NCBI GenBank assembly: GCA_030765065.1
Contig: CM060989.1
Span: forward strand, 56,372,001 to 56,436,000
Source of the DNA: Deroplatys truncata
Lineage: Eukaryota; Arthropoda; Insecta; Mantodea; Mantidae
Reading direction: 5' to 3'
DNA: 64,000 bases
The position numbers were made by a program, and so were the translations under genes. Of the stretch, positions 1-11,041 are shown in pieces (within the stretch, counting starts at the first letter, position 1; every line of letters begins with the position of its first letter). The notes beneath the pieces are model-generated. The model searched no databases, had not been told where the DNA came from, and saw nothing but the letters and a program-made list of their open reading frames with translations.

Positions 1-33
1 TAGTTGAACTAAGACCTTTCAAATTAAAGTATT
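1..33 (-). pseudogene. scrap of mariner transposase sequence
   Basis: These 33 bases match the mariner at 52777-54027 (bases 53785-53817) with two mismatches. They correspond to the N-terminal helix-turn-helix part of the transposase, read on the minus strand. The match stops where a family H copy begins, so the rest of the mariner lies left of the window or was lost. Confidence 0.45.
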
Positions 34-589
34 TACATGAACATTTTTTTGAAATTTCATTTTCTACAAAATGGCTAGGTAATGATTAAAATTCCATGTA
101 TTAAAGATATTTACATGACAAAATATATATCTTTAAATTTCTGGGAATAGCCTTTGAAGTCATTTGGAAGGAATTTAACAATCTTATATAATTGGTAAAC
201 GTTAAGCGATAGACGAAAACGTACTACACAAAAAAATGTAGATCTCTTTTAAAACACAATCTATTTTAAATAAAGCCATTTGGGATATCCGATTATTAAT
301 GGTTCAAATTGTTAAATACATTGTCATTCTCTTAAAGTCCTGTCAACATTCACTTGTTTCTCGCGATTGCATGGAATCAGCACGGAATTTTAAAGCTAGC
401 GTATGGCATCTAGTTCTTAAACATTTGACTATCGCTATTCACTTTGTATCCATAACGAAATCTGTAATGTAGCTATTTTTACAAAAGTATTTGGTTTAAA
501 ATGCAGTAGATAAACTTTACTAAGAATAGTTTGTATACCGACTAATAAATAGAGGACAGAGAAAGTCCTGTGAATGCATCACCTCAGAT
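34..589 (-). mobile_element. family H, subfamily C, 3'-truncated copy
   Basis: Read on the minus strand it begins near CATCTGAGGTG, then shows a degenerate subterminal motif (GACTTTCTCTGTCC), the MCTATCGC-type 5' module and the inner module down to the AATGTTCATGTAAA region. The microsatellite and 3' hairpin are missing. It is heavily diverged from the 18831-19648 copy, which fits an old insertion. Confidence 0.7.
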
Positions 590-676
590 GTTTAGGAGAA
601 AAGTCTACATTTAAACAGAGCATTGTTCAAGCATTTATAATAATTCTACAGAATATTTAATACGTGAAGTGCTTAC

Positions 677-755
677 CTGGAGCTACAGTGAGCAGGCTCA
701 GTAACATGAGAAAGGAAACACTGCCCCTTAAATCCCATTTCGATATGCTTATCAT
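677..755 (-). CDS. first coding exon of a secreted or membrane protein (partial host gene)
   Basis: On the minus strand, TTTTACAG at 773-780 is a plausible splice acceptor. The exon would run 772-677, with an ATG at 755-753 after 17 bases, and a strong donor (CAG then GTAAGC) at 676-671. The 26 codons give an N-terminus with a basic n-region (a Lys and an Arg) followed by the hydrophobic core FLMLLSLLTVAP, typical of a signal peptide; the intron falls in phase 1. A signal peptide on its own small exon is common in insect Ig-domain, receptor and secreted genes. The protein cannot be identified from this exon, and the remaining exons would lie left of base 1. It sits in non-repetitive DNA between family H copies. 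A chance ATG-hydrophobic-donor combination is possible. Confidence 0.5.
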
Positions 756-772
756 TCCAGCCAGCGCACGAC

Positions 773-1076
773 CTGTAAAAGTTACACCATCAATACTCTA
801 TGTTCTAGACATACTAAACGTCAACATGCAATGGATGCTAATAAGTTTGATAAAGGGAACCGACTAATTCCCAAAATTAATGTGTAGAAAATGGTAAGCC
901 AACAAAGTATTGATGCACAAAAACATCCAGAGCAGTGGCAACAACTTTTTAGGAAGATTTTAGTGCCCAACAGCAAGGTCACTGCTTATTTAACCAACTG
1001 AACGTGAATACTTTTAAGCATGTAGTTTTAAAACGTCAATATGACTAAACTTGCGTAAAGGACCACTATTTTTTTT
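773..1076. other. non-repetitive intron-like sequence
   Basis: AT-rich single-copy-looking DNA just upstream (minus strand) of the signal-peptide exon. Apart from the acceptor at its left edge I see no gene, RNA or repeat in it. Confidence 0.5.
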
Positions 1077-1187
1077 TACTTTCCTACTACCTATAGTAAG
1101 TAGGGGAAATATTGCATTCCAACCAAAAATTTGATATCGAGATTTCACTGGAAATGTTTTTGTTGCCCCCAAAACTTTTTTTAGAAA
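1077..1187 (-). mobile_element. family H 3' end, part 1 of a split copy
   Basis: Begins with the minus-strand 3' terminus (TTACTTTCCTACTACCTATA) and the conserved block TTCGATACCGAGATTTCACC in diverged form. It breaks off at an A-run (TTTAGAAAAAA) where the composite array 1192-2964 is inserted. The same copy resumes at 2975. Confidence 0.75.
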
Positions 1188-1191
1188 AAAA

Positions 1192-2750
1192 TCTGATGTG
1201 TTACACTCACATGACTTTCTCTACTCTTGTACAATCTATTTTTACAAACGCCTATTCTCCATATGCTTCATATTAATGGAGATATCGAGATGTCAATCTT
1301 ATTTGTAATTTTCTTGTAGATGCAAGGGGAATATGGTAGCTTTTAAGCGATAGTCAAATATTTTATCGCTGGTTGCTATGTGGCGCATTCCATTCTCTTT
1401 GCATGTCCAGGACATAAAAAAATCTGATGTGTTACACTCACATGACTTTCTCTACTCTTGTACAATTTAATTTTACAAACGCCTATTCTCCATATGCTTC
1501 ATGTTAATCGAGATATCGAGATGTCAATCTTATTGGTAATTTTCTTGTAGATGCAAGGGAAATATGGTAGCTTTTAAGCGATAGTCAAATATTTTAACGC
1601 TGGTTGCTATGTGGCGCATTCCATTCTCTTTGCATGTCCAGGACATAAAAAAAATGAATAACGAATTTGAGAAAAAGTATAAGTATTGGAAAATTTAAGA
1701 AAATAACAAGCAATATCTCGAAAACGGTTCACTCAACAAAAGAAATGTATATGACATAAGTTGTGTATTTTAACGAGATCTACATTTTTTGTGCAGTAAA
1801 ATTTTGTCTATCTCTTATGGTTTACCAGTTATGCAAAAGTCGTTCACAATGAAGAATACTTTTGGAGACATTCCCAGAAAATTCGAGATATACATTTCAT
1901 TTCTCATGACATTATCTTAAACATATGATATTTTAATCAAAATCGTTAGAGCCATTTTTGAGAAAATTAAAATTTTCGAAAAATGTTCCATGTAAAGGGT
2001 AGTCTGGGGTGGGGGGGATTTTCTTGAAAACCTTCGTGTCGCATCTCTGGAAGATACTGAACCCAAATACCAAGTTTGGTGTTTATCCGACTGTTCGTTT
2101 TTGAGTTATGCTGTTCACAGACACACAGACACACACACAGACACACACACGGACATGTTTCCAAAAATGCTTTTTTTGGATTCAAGAGGTCTCAAAACAT
2201 GTATTTCCGGTGAAATCTCGGTATCGAATTTTTGGGTGGAATGCAATACTTCCCCTACTTACTATACGTAGTAGAGAAAGTAAAAATGAATAACGAATTT
2301 GAGAAAAAGTATAAGTGTTGGAAAATTTAAGGAAATAACAAGCAATATCTCGAAAACGGTTCACTCAACAACAAAAATGTATATGATATAAGTTGTGTAT
2401 TTTAACGCGATCTACATTTTTTGTGTAGTAAAATTTTGTCTATCTCTTATGGTTTACCAGTTATGCAAAAGTCGTTCATAATAAAGAATACTTTTGGAGA
2501 CATTCCCAGAAATTTCGAGATATACATTTCATTTCTCATGACATTATCTTAAACATATGATATTTTCATCAAAATCGTTAGAGCCATTTTTGAGAAAATT
2601 AAAATTTTCGAAAAATGTTCCATGTAAAGGGTAGTCTGGGGTGGGGGGATTTTCTTGAAAATCCCCGTGTCGCATCTCTGGAAGATACTGAACGTAAATA
2701 CCAAGTTTGGTGTTTATCCGACTGTTAGTTTTTGAGTTATGCTGTCCACA

Positions 2751-2841
<91 letters not shown>

Positions 2842-2964
2842 CCAAAAATGCTTTTTTTTGGATTCAGGTGGTCTCAAAACGTGTATTTCCGGTGAAATCT
2901 CGGTATCGAATTTTTGGGTGGAATGCAATACTTCCCCTACTTACTATACGTAGTAGAGAAAGTA
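1192..2964 (+). mobile_element. family H composite array (5'-5'-3'-3')
   Basis: Two 5' modules start at 1192 and 1423 (TCTGATGTGTTACACTCACA), each about 220 bp and ending GTCCAGGACATAAAA. Two 3' modules follow, 1651-2282 and 2285-2964, each ending in the hairpin CTACTTACTATACGTAGTAG and AGAGAAAGTAA. Neither 3' module starts with its own 5' module except through the one upstream. The same order and similar length occur at 58894-60677. The first 3' module has a short GACA/CA tract and the second a pure (AC)43. A head-to-tail array with missing internal ends is what rolling-circle read-through can give, but unequal exchange could also produce it. Confidence 0.85.
2752..2837 (+). repeat. (AC)43 microsatellite inside family H
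   Basis: 86 bp of uninterrupted AC, the longest in the window. It lies at the position where other copies carry short GACA/CA tracts, between GTTATGCTGT and the CATGTTTCC-type block. Confidence 0.98.
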
Positions 2965-2974
2965 AAAATATGAA

Positions 2975-3247
2975 TGTGTGTGCAACATAACTCAAACGAA
3001 AAGTCGGTTAAATACCAAACTTGGTATTTAAGTTCAGATCTTCTAAGGATGCAACGAAGATTTTAGAAATTCTCGCCAACCCAAGCTGCATGAAAAAGTT
3101 TGGTTACCTATTCTGGATTTTCTGAAAAACAGATTTTAATGATTTTGACTAAAAGCATTGTTTTAAGATATTTTTATGACAAAATACATATCTTGAATTG
3201 TCTGGGTATAGCCTGTTATCTTCATTCGGAAAGAAAAACTTGCTACA
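2975..3247 (-). mobile_element. family H, part 2 of the copy split at 1187
   Basis: Resumes at the microsatellite position (AATGTGTGTGCAACATAACTC) and continues through ACCAAACTTGGTATTTAAGT, ATATCTTGAATTGTCTGGG and TTCATTCGGAAAG. It ends at another A-run, where the next plus copy begins at 3258. Confidence 0.75.
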
Positions 3248-3257
3248 TAAAAAAAAA

Positions 3258-4058
3258 TCTGATGTGTTACACTCGCATGACTTTCTCTACTCTTGTACAA
3301 ACTATTTTTACAGACGCTTCATGTTAATCGAGATGTTAATCTTATTGCTTATTTTCTTGTAGGTGCAAGGGGAATTGGTAGGCTTTAAGCGATAGTCAAA
3401 TATTTTAAGAGCTGGTTGCTATGTGGAGTATTCCATTCTCTCTGCATTACCAGGACAAAAAAAAAATGAATAACGAATTTGAGATAAAGTGCAAGTATTG
3501 GAAAATTTAAGGGAATAACAAGCAATATCTCGAAAATGGTTCACCCAACAAAAAAATGCATATGACAAATTGTGTATTTTAACGCGATCTACATTTTTTG
3601 TGTAGTAACATTTTGTCTATCTCTTATGGTTTACCAGTTATGCAAAAGTCTTTCACAATGAATACTTTTGGAGACATTCCCAGAAAATTCAAGATATACA
3701 TTTTATTTGTCATGAAAATATCTTAAACATATATTTTAATCAAAATCGTTAGCCATTTTTGAGAAAATTAAAATTTTCGAAAAATGTTCCATGTAAAGGG
3801 TACTCTGGGGTGGGGGGATTTTCTTGCAAACCCTCGTGTCGCATCTCTGGAAGATGCTGAACCTAAATACCAAGTTTCGTGTTTATCCGACTGTTCGTTT
3901 CTGAGTTGTGCTGTTCACACACATACAAGGACATGTTTCCAAAAATGTTTTTTTTATTCAGGGAATCTCAAAACATGTATTTCCGGTTAAATCTCGGTAT
4001 CGAATTTTTGGGTGGAATACAATACTTCCCCTACTTACTGTACGTAGTAGAGAAAGCA
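3258..4058 (+). mobile_element. family H, subfamily A, near full-length copy
   Basis: Complete from TCTGATGTGTTACACTCGCA to the 3' hairpin and AGAGAAAGCAA. The microsatellite is minimal (CACACACATACAAGGAC), close to what an unexpanded tract would look like. Short deletions distinguish it from the reference copy. Confidence 0.9.
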
Positions 4059-4554
4059 ATAATTATAGTAAACAATTCTCTGGTGATTGCTTTATATCTT
4101 TGGGAGAGTGAGACACAAACTAAATTATTTCAACATCAGATTAATGAAACGTTGCAATATTTACGTATATGAAATTATGATACAAGAGTTGAACCGAGTT
4201 TTATTTTACGAATAGGATTTTTTTCGGAACGAGGCTTAAATTCAAGTATAGCAATCCTCTACGAGTAGAATAAAATCACATGTATTATCAAACTAATATT
4301 TGAATATTACATTAAAGTTTCCAGCTGAAACTGTATGGAAATAGCAGTATCTATTGGAACATGCCAAACATGTTTGGCCTTCGTTGATGTCTGACCTCCA
4401 TAGCACTTGTGGTTTTAAGTTCACTTACACAATTATAACATTGTATAATACATGTATAGAAGGCTGTGGTAAAAATAAATCAAAAGTAACAATTATATTA
4501 AAACATTTCACACTATTATTACTTTGATGTAATGTGAAGATTGTTTTACGTTAT
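4059..4554. other. unassigned AT-rich sequence
   Basis: About 500 bp between a family H copy and the LTR-like repeat. No open frame with recognisable similarity and no RNA gene seen. It may include internal sequence of the LTR element, because it lies beyond the candidate primer-binding site. Confidence 0.4.
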
Positions 4555-5457
4555 TTGCACCACGCTTTGGGCGTCAATTTTTAAGTTGTATTGAAGGAGT
4601 TTTATTATATTTCGACTGTTGGGGAGCCGAGCTTGTAGTAGTTGCAACCGCACGTATAGTAAACAGTTTCCGGTAGCCTTCGCCCCAAAGGTACTTTCAG
4701 GTGACCTTTGCCCCAAGTTTAAAAATACTATTAACTTTGTAATTTAACTTTCTTTAAATATTATATATTTATGTTTGCCTCGGCTGCGTCAGTTATTAGA
4801 GGCACGTTTCTCTTAGCAGGGTTGAGGTGTGACTAAGAATGTAAGCTTACACAGATTATAATTTTACTTCACTACTTTTATTAATGCTTGACACGATTTA
4901 AACAACACTTCACTGATATAGAGAGCTGTGAGATTCTTTAATTACTTGCACTTTTTAACACAAACTATTTTCGTCTCACACGAATACGTAATAAATTTCT
5001 TGGACATGTCTTGCGTCCCGTTAGGAACACTGTTTGCAGGCAACTGAACTCTAAATTTGTAAAATTTTCTCCTTTACAGTTTCTGATTGGCTAATCCTAT
5101 TCCAATAGAATACCTTCATTTAACTAAAGCTTTTTCTGGTTGTTGATTGGCTATTTTATAAACTGTCACCAAAATTACATTATTGCTTCCAAGAATCAAA
5201 ATTAGTATTGTTAAACTCTCTAACTCATTGCCTCAAGGTTACCTCATTGTTAGCAACTTATTCTCACAGCTCCTACATTATTAAATTACGTAATATATTC
5301 ACATAACATTACACATGGATACAATAATATAAGCATATGCAATGACTGTTACATACATTTTACAAATTATTACATACACATATTGCTTCAAAGCGGGCTG
5401 TTATTAAATTTACATATATAATTAGACAATTATTTAAGTGTTAAAAATACTGCCTCA
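4555..5457 (-). mobile_element. candidate LTR with primer-binding-like site (copy 1)
   Basis: Reverse-complement match to 25865-26577. Read on the minus strand it starts TGAGGCAG at 5457, contains CCAAT-type boxes (AGCCAATCA) and an AATAAA-like signal, and leads into TTGACGCCCAAAGCGTGGTG near 4560-4576, which resembles a retroelement primer-binding site. The TG terminus is supported because three copies lose similarity exactly there. This copy is about 200 bp longer than copy 2 near its 3' part. No gag/pol is present, so it may be a solo or truncated LTR. The 3' boundary is uncertain. Confidence 0.45.
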
Positions 5458-6829
5458 AATGGTAATGTTGATTGTGCTATTGTTTTAATTTGCAATATTT
5501 ATTCTTTGAGCAGATAAAGCAGCATTGGTATTGATAACATTACATTCGATTGGAAACAGTTTGTCATTGAAAGAATCAATTTCAGTCATTACACTAATCG
5601 ATACAAGGCCTCCGTTTAATATAGGTACATTTAATTTCCATTGTAAGAAACAAAGATAATGAAGTGTTACAAAACTTAATCAATTTCTAGTATGAGTGGC
5701 TTGTGTTAAAATTTCTACTTTTAGTGCCAGTTGTCTAAAAATAATTCAACATTAAATAATATTATGGCGATTAACGAAGTCATTAATTTTCAAGTTTGCA
5801 CTCAAGATTATATGTCGATTTTGTTTACGACTGGAGTCCTACTTATCAGAACAGTTTGGATATCTTCGAGGTAGTAGTGTGCAAAACAGTTTACGAGTAT
5901 TGCATTCTTTACAAATGATGCTACATGAAAAATTCAAGGATTCTATCAGACTAACCTCTGAAACCTGGAGGCCAAACGTAGCTCACTGATGGCTTCCGAA
6001 TGGGAAGCAGGGACTGTGGACCTAGAACCCGGCTTGAGATTCCCTCTCAAGGTTTACCACTATTTTCCAGACTGAAATTTATGCAAACTCTGGTTGTGCA
6101 TGCATATGTGAATATGCAAGGCAAATGGGCAGGGTGAATTAGCCAGGCAGCCTTAAAAGCCCTTAAGACGGTTTAAACATCCAAATTGGTCTGACAATGC
6201 CAAAGAGTGTTTTCTAGATTGTGTGTCAGCGACCCGTCATCCTTGTTTGGGTCCTCGGGCATGCAGGTATTACGGCAATGAGATGGCAGACGTGCAGAGG
6301 GGCGTGGATCTTAGTTTCATAGGACCCGAGCCCTTTTTTTTGGCATGTCTTCCTGAAACACCAAGTATGAGATAAGCCAAGTAATAAAGAGCTCGTCTTG
6401 AATATTGGAATTAAACTATTAGCAGGCAAACCCATAAATTAATTTTGGGCGTTCACAAAATTTTAGTCAGATAGCTCTGAAAATCTGAAATAGGATCTAT
6501 TGCATAATAGTTGATTATAAACAAATTGATACAACTTTAGCCGCTCACAACAACAATGCATAAGTTGTCTGAAGAAAAGAGGGTTGCTTTTGCGAATGTT
6601 TGTTGTGCACATAAGTACAGCATTTTAAGGCAAGGACGAAGTAATGTGTAAATCAAATTGTAGTCGAGTGAATGAATGGTCTGCAATAAGCGGGAGAAGT
6701 TGCCGCACTCGTGTAGGTACTATATTATAATACAGACACTGTCTGCCGCAGTGTGCTACCACCTAGTGGCGTTAACGTAAAATTGTAGTCATAGTATGGT
6801 AAAACAGCGCGGGAGAAGCTTCGTACAAG
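5458..6829. other. unassigned, apparently low-copy sequence
   Basis: About 1.4 kb with no repeat seen elsewhere in the window, no convincing open frame and no RNA gene. The short open frame at 6226-6435 on the minus strand has no recognisable domain. Confidence 0.4.
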
Positions 6830-6841
6830 GCTTCAAATGTA

Positions 6842-6848
6842 TTTATTA

Positions 6849-6918
<70 letters not shown>

Positions 6919-7195
6919 TATTCATGGACGCTCCTTAACTACTACGGCCCTTAGCGTCTCATTCTATATTGAGCGTGAAAGACCGGTAATTTTGCTCAGA
7001 GGCCTCTTTATCAGGCTTGAGGTTCTTTTACGTGCCGTAAATCGACACGGGGCCACCGGCTTTACTTCCCTTCCGAAGGAAGCCATACCAAGGATTTTTA
7101 CGCCCGAAAAAAATCCATCGCCCTCCGCCGGGTTTGAACCCGCGACCTTGGGAACTAGAGGCTGGCAACGGTACCACTAGTCCACGGAGGACGCC
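6842..7195 (-). mobile_element. tRNA-derived SINE with (ATT)n tail
   Basis: On the minus strand the head GTCCTCCGTGGACTAGTGG has an A-box-like stretch, and GGGTTCAAACCCGGCG is a B box. The body runs through TTTTTTTCGGGCG and ends in an (ATT)n tail. The element is bounded by an identical 12-bp duplication GCTTCAAATGTA at 6830-6841 and 7196-7207, which proves retroposition. Related copies are at 34500-34757 and 56268-56487. Confidence 0.93.
6848..6917 (+). repeat. (ATT)n microsatellite forming the SINE tail
   Basis: About 70 bp of ATT repeats, interrupted once at its right end. It sits between the SINE body and the left target duplication, so it is the SINE 3' tail rather than an independent microsatellite. 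Confidence 0.95.
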
Positions 7196-7207
7196 GCTTC
7201 AAATGTA

Positions 7208-7570
7208 CACGATGTATTTGAACCATAAGGTAATTACATCATACCTGTTTGGCTTGCATTACACTTGCTAAATACAAATGCATTCTCTGCCACAATTTTA
7301 TTTAGAAAAAGGAAAACGACCCATTCCACTATTGGGTCTAAAATATTCATAAACCTATGTAAACTGTATTAACACATAAAACAAACATACCATTTGCAAA
7401 ACTACTGGTATTGTAGCTTGTCTAATGCTTCACTATATTTTAGGATATACATCAGCTAAATTAGTTTGGTTTTTTAAATCCATATTGCACCTTTACAAAA
7501 TTCAAAGTATCTTGTAATGCTAGCCAGTGAAATGACCTGTACATATAAGGTGGCGCGTAGTCTTAAATCT
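7208..7570. other. unassigned sequence
   Basis: AT-rich DNA between the SINE and the mariner-like element. No open frame or repeat recognised. Confidence 0.4.
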
Positions 7571-7576
7571 TGAGGG

Positions 7577-8712
7577 CCGGTGGGAATATAAAATTACAGG
7601 ACATAATTGGCAACACTTACACATATTCATTTGTTTGTCAGTCAGCTTTATTGGTTATTGTTAATATGTTGTGCAAGATACTTTGCTATGACAAATGTAC
7701 TAATGAATAACGCATTTGCAAGCTTCAATTATGGTGGAACTACGATAAAGTGATGGCAACTCAGCAACATTTGCGGAGACTCCGCATGAAATTTGAAAGA
7801 ATAAGGAACAATGCAGATGCTTCGAGATCCGGTCGGCCACGTAATATCGTAATGAAGGAAATGCTCAGTTCGTTGCTCAGGTATTTGTAGCAAGTCCTCG
7901 CAATCCACTAGGAAGGCGTCTGCTCAGTTGGATATATTTTGAAGGAGCCTGCAGAGAATCCTAAAAGACGTAAAACAAGCCTTTTCCTCAAAATTAGTTC
8001 ACGCATTGCATGAAGACAGAAGAGAGCTCTGCGATTAGTATGCAACGAAGCGGATTCCTAACTTTTGGCGGTCAATTTTGTGGACAGATGAGGCAAGTTT
8101 CAAACTAAATGGACGTGTTAATCACCATAATTGTGTTTATTGTACCAACACAAACTTCCGCGAGATAATTGAGAAACAGCTCAATGTTTCAGGTATTAAT
8201 GTCTTAGGAGGAATTTCAAGTGTTGGATTACCTGAGTTGGAAAATAAACTACATTCAGAATTTAATTTGGCAACAAGATGGAGCTCAACCCCACTTTGGA
8301 TTGAACGTTCGCAATTTTTTGAATAACGCATTCAGAGAGTGGAATGGACGCCGTGGAACTTTTGATTGGCCACCACGCTCTTGTGATTTGACGCCATTTG
8401 ATTTTAGTCTATGGAGGATTCTGAAGAATATGACGTTTTCGGTATCGCCAAGAAATTTATATGATCTGAGAATGTCCATTCAAAATGCATTTCATACCAT
8501 CAATTAAGAAAAACCTTTATTGTCGGTAATTTTAAATCAATTGTAAGGCGTTGCCTGAAATGTATTGAGCAAGGTGGCGGAGAATTTGAACAAAAATTAA
8601 GGTGTTTGTGTTGGCAACAAATTATAATTAAATCTAAACCTTTACATGTCTTGTCTCATTGTGTTTTTGTAGTATTAGGTACGTAAGGGGAAACTGACTT
8701 TCGGGCCACCGG
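7577..8712 (+). mobile_element. degenerate Tc1/mariner-superfamily element
   Basis: Encloses the decayed transposase at 7700-8505. The boundaries are set on the inverted pair CCGGTGG (7577-7583) and CCACCGG (8706-8712), embedded in GGGCCGGTGG and CGGGCCACCGG; they are tentative because the match is short and no clear TA duplication is visible. The size of about 1.1 kb suits a mariner-like element with deletions. Confidence 0.55.
7700..8505 (+). pseudogene. Tc1/mariner-superfamily DDE transposase, decayed
   Basis: The transposase would cut and rejoin DNA at TA sites. Three catalytic motifs are still readable in separate frames: WTDEASFKLNG near 8079 (first Asp), WQQDGAQPHFG near 8270 (second Asp) and SCDLTPFDFSLW near 8390 (third position Asp), with about 40 residues between the last two. 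The N-terminal part shows a fragment like CRPRN/AQFVAQ and an ASPRNPLGRR-like linker, with several stops and shifts. Frames change at about 8040 and 8230. The motif set matches the arthropod group whose N-terminus is a DUF4817-type helix-turn-helix. Clearly non-functional. Confidence 0.75.
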
Positions 8713-9876
8713 TACATAGAATGTTGCATATTCAACTGACAAGAGTTAGAGATGGTATACGAACACCATGATATAGGATTAATGGTCTGTGACGACAAAC
8801 TTTGAAGTTGCATAATGATTTTTCATTTGAATATTTGCACTGATAGATGCAAATAAAGACTGATTTCTATTAGAAAATAGTTTTTCTTCGACAAGCGCGA
8901 AAACAGCAACCATTACAGTATTTTCTAAGTTATGAGTTTTGCTTTTTCTGGATAAATGCAGCAAGAGCCAGTGCACCACTGATACTTTCACGTTCACAAG
9001 GAGAATCATACGTATCAGAGAAACAGTTAGCTGTAGTAATAGCGCAGTCATTAGAACACTCGGCTGCTACCCCGTACAAGCGGTTCAACATTTACTATTT
9101 ACCGTACGTTTGGAGTGAACAGAATTTTAATGTTTCGATTTATTTCAAAGTTTTAAGTATATATTTAAAAGGTATTCACATGGAATGTTTGAACACAGCA
9201 TGACCACGATTACCTGCAAATAGCAGCAACTCGGGGAACTTTTATCAATGGCGTACTGGCTCAATTTGTATCTATTGTAAACCATGAACTCGAGTACCAT
9301 AAATGTCCTTTGTTAAAATACTAACACTCCTTTGTAACCCCTGAAAGCTTGTCGGCTGAATTCTGTAACCCAGTATATGAACGAGACTCATTCCTCCCGA
9401 ACTGCGTATGCTGGGAGTGACAACAGTATCCAAGGACTGCTAAGTCCATCCTAATGATTAGCACATTACAATGTGATAAGGCGCCTACTTCAAGTTCTAG
9501 AATATATAAGGATTTCCTGGTTGAAGCGAAACCTTGCTATAGAATAATTCAAAGCCATAAATCCCTTCTCCCTTCATAGACCTGATATTTAAATATGATA
9601 AATCACCTAAAGAAACCACACACACAGAACCACTTGCAAGGTTGACAGCATTCTTTAGGCACTTGACTATTCTGTTTTACGCCATCACCTTACCTTCCGG
9701 AGCTAAACCCAACTGAATATAATAATTATTGCCCTATTTCAAGTGTGAAATTAAGCCTTTAATTTTAAACGTGACAAAAAACTAAGTTCTGCACCGATAG
9801 GCTTGTCGAATCACAGTCGATTATTTTTGATTCTATAATAAAACTTAAGCATTTTACTACTCTTACGTTCTATGTA
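8713..9876. other. unassigned sequence with a possible tRNA-like relic
   Basis: No recognisable gene. A minus-strand open frame of 90 codons at 8779-9051 has no known motif and overlaps the tRNA-like relic, so I do not call it. Confidence 0.4.
9033..9096 (+). mobile_element. possible degenerate tRNA-derived SINE head
   Basis: ATAGCGCAGTCATTAGAACA resembles an A box region and CGGCTGCTACCCCG an anticodon-stem region; GCGGTTCAACA resembles a B box. No tail or target duplication was found, so this could be coincidence. Confidence 0.25.
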
Positions 9877-10773
9877 AGAGGGATGATCAATAAAGACACT
9901 GATTTTTTTTCACAGATATTTATTACTCCATTTCAATGTTGACATGATCTTTTTCAAAGTAGTCCCCTCCTAACCGAATGCACTTTTTATACCGTCTGTC
10001 AGTCCTCGAACACATGGTGCAGGCCATTCTTTATCAGGTCTTTGAGAATCGCCTCCTTTTCTTTAGCACTGCTTCAGTGCTCTCAAATCAAATGCCTCGG
10101 AGCTTTGCCTTTAGTAATGGGAATAAAAAGAAATCACAGGGGGTAAGACCGGGGCTTTAAGGCGGATGCGGCACACAGGTAATGTTGAATTTAGCCAAAA
10201 ATTCCTGGACTTGATTTGCGACGTGAGGCCACGCGTTGTCGTGATGAAGTCGCCACCCATTCCGATTGATGTTCTGGACGTTTCCTTGTAATGTGCTTCC
10301 TCAGTGTAGCCAATACTGACGTGTAGTAGCTGCTGTAACAGTAGTGTGAGGGGGGGGAACTGCATGCTGGTAAATCATTCCATTCCGAAACACCAGGCCT
10401 ACCTTGTTTAGCACAGAGGACTCGCCCTTCTTTGAAGTCCTTGAACCACCTAAACACCGTTGCACGAGGTAGTGCATTTTCACCGTATGCTTGCTTCAGC
10501 TTTTCCAAAGTTTCAAGGCTGTATGATTTAAACGAAAATAAAATTTTATTGCGCTGTATTGCTCCTCTCGTGTCACCTCCATTTTGTGGTATGCGAAATT
10601 CAAGTAGGGTCAACAATATACAGCATTACTACCAACCTACCGTTACGAGAGTGCTGTCGCTTATGGACATTATACACGAAACCCTGCTCTTTTTCAAGTA
10701 TTCGTGGTAGACACACAAAACTATCAAGGAAACTACAGAAAAAAATCAGTCTGTCTTTATTGATCAGCCCTCG
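9877..10773 (-). mobile_element. mariner, internally deleted
   Basis: Terminal inverted repeats of about 30 bp: AGAGGGATGATCAATAAAGA at the left, matched by TCTTTATTGATCAGCCCTCG at the right. TA duplications lie at 9875-9876 and 10774-10775. At 897 bp it is shorter than the usual 1.2-1.3 kb because the middle of the transposase is missing. Confidence 0.9.
9960..10616 (-). pseudogene. mariner transposase (DD34D), deleted and frameshifted
   Basis: The N-terminal part (10616 downward) carries a helix-turn-helix region with LEKLKQAYGENALPRATVF and WFKDFKEGR. The sequence then jumps to NDLPACS-type sequence, so the region holding the first catalytic Asp is gone. Further on, HHDNAWPHVANQVQEF gives the second Asp and TPCDFFLFPLLKAKLRG the third, with 34 residues between them counting one stop. 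There are stops and at least two frame changes. A dead, non-autonomous copy. Confidence 0.85.
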
Positions 10774-11041
10774 TAGATTATTTCATGCGTTTGCTAAAAA
10801 TGAAACCATGGAAACTTAGGTGATGTTGAAACCATTTTTGCAGGAATTTTATGGCATTTACAGTATAGGAGGTAATGAGTTCTTAACTTCACACAGCCTA
10901 CACGATGTAACACTGAGTAAACTATCCATGAAAATAAATGCCAGAAAATGCAGATATGAAAACACATCCACGTCATTGCAAGCTATTTTGCTCCTCAAGC
11001 TCTACTATTCTGATATGGCAGACCAACTACATGCTATTTAG

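Noticed and set aside
2707-2990. Several overlapping open frames rich in His-Thr or Cys-Val
   Set aside because: They are the (AC)43 microsatellite translated in different frames and strands; no protein is implied.
8779-9051. 90-codon minus-strand open frame with hydrophobic start
   Set aside because: No splice signals or motif, and it overlaps a possible tRNA-like relic.
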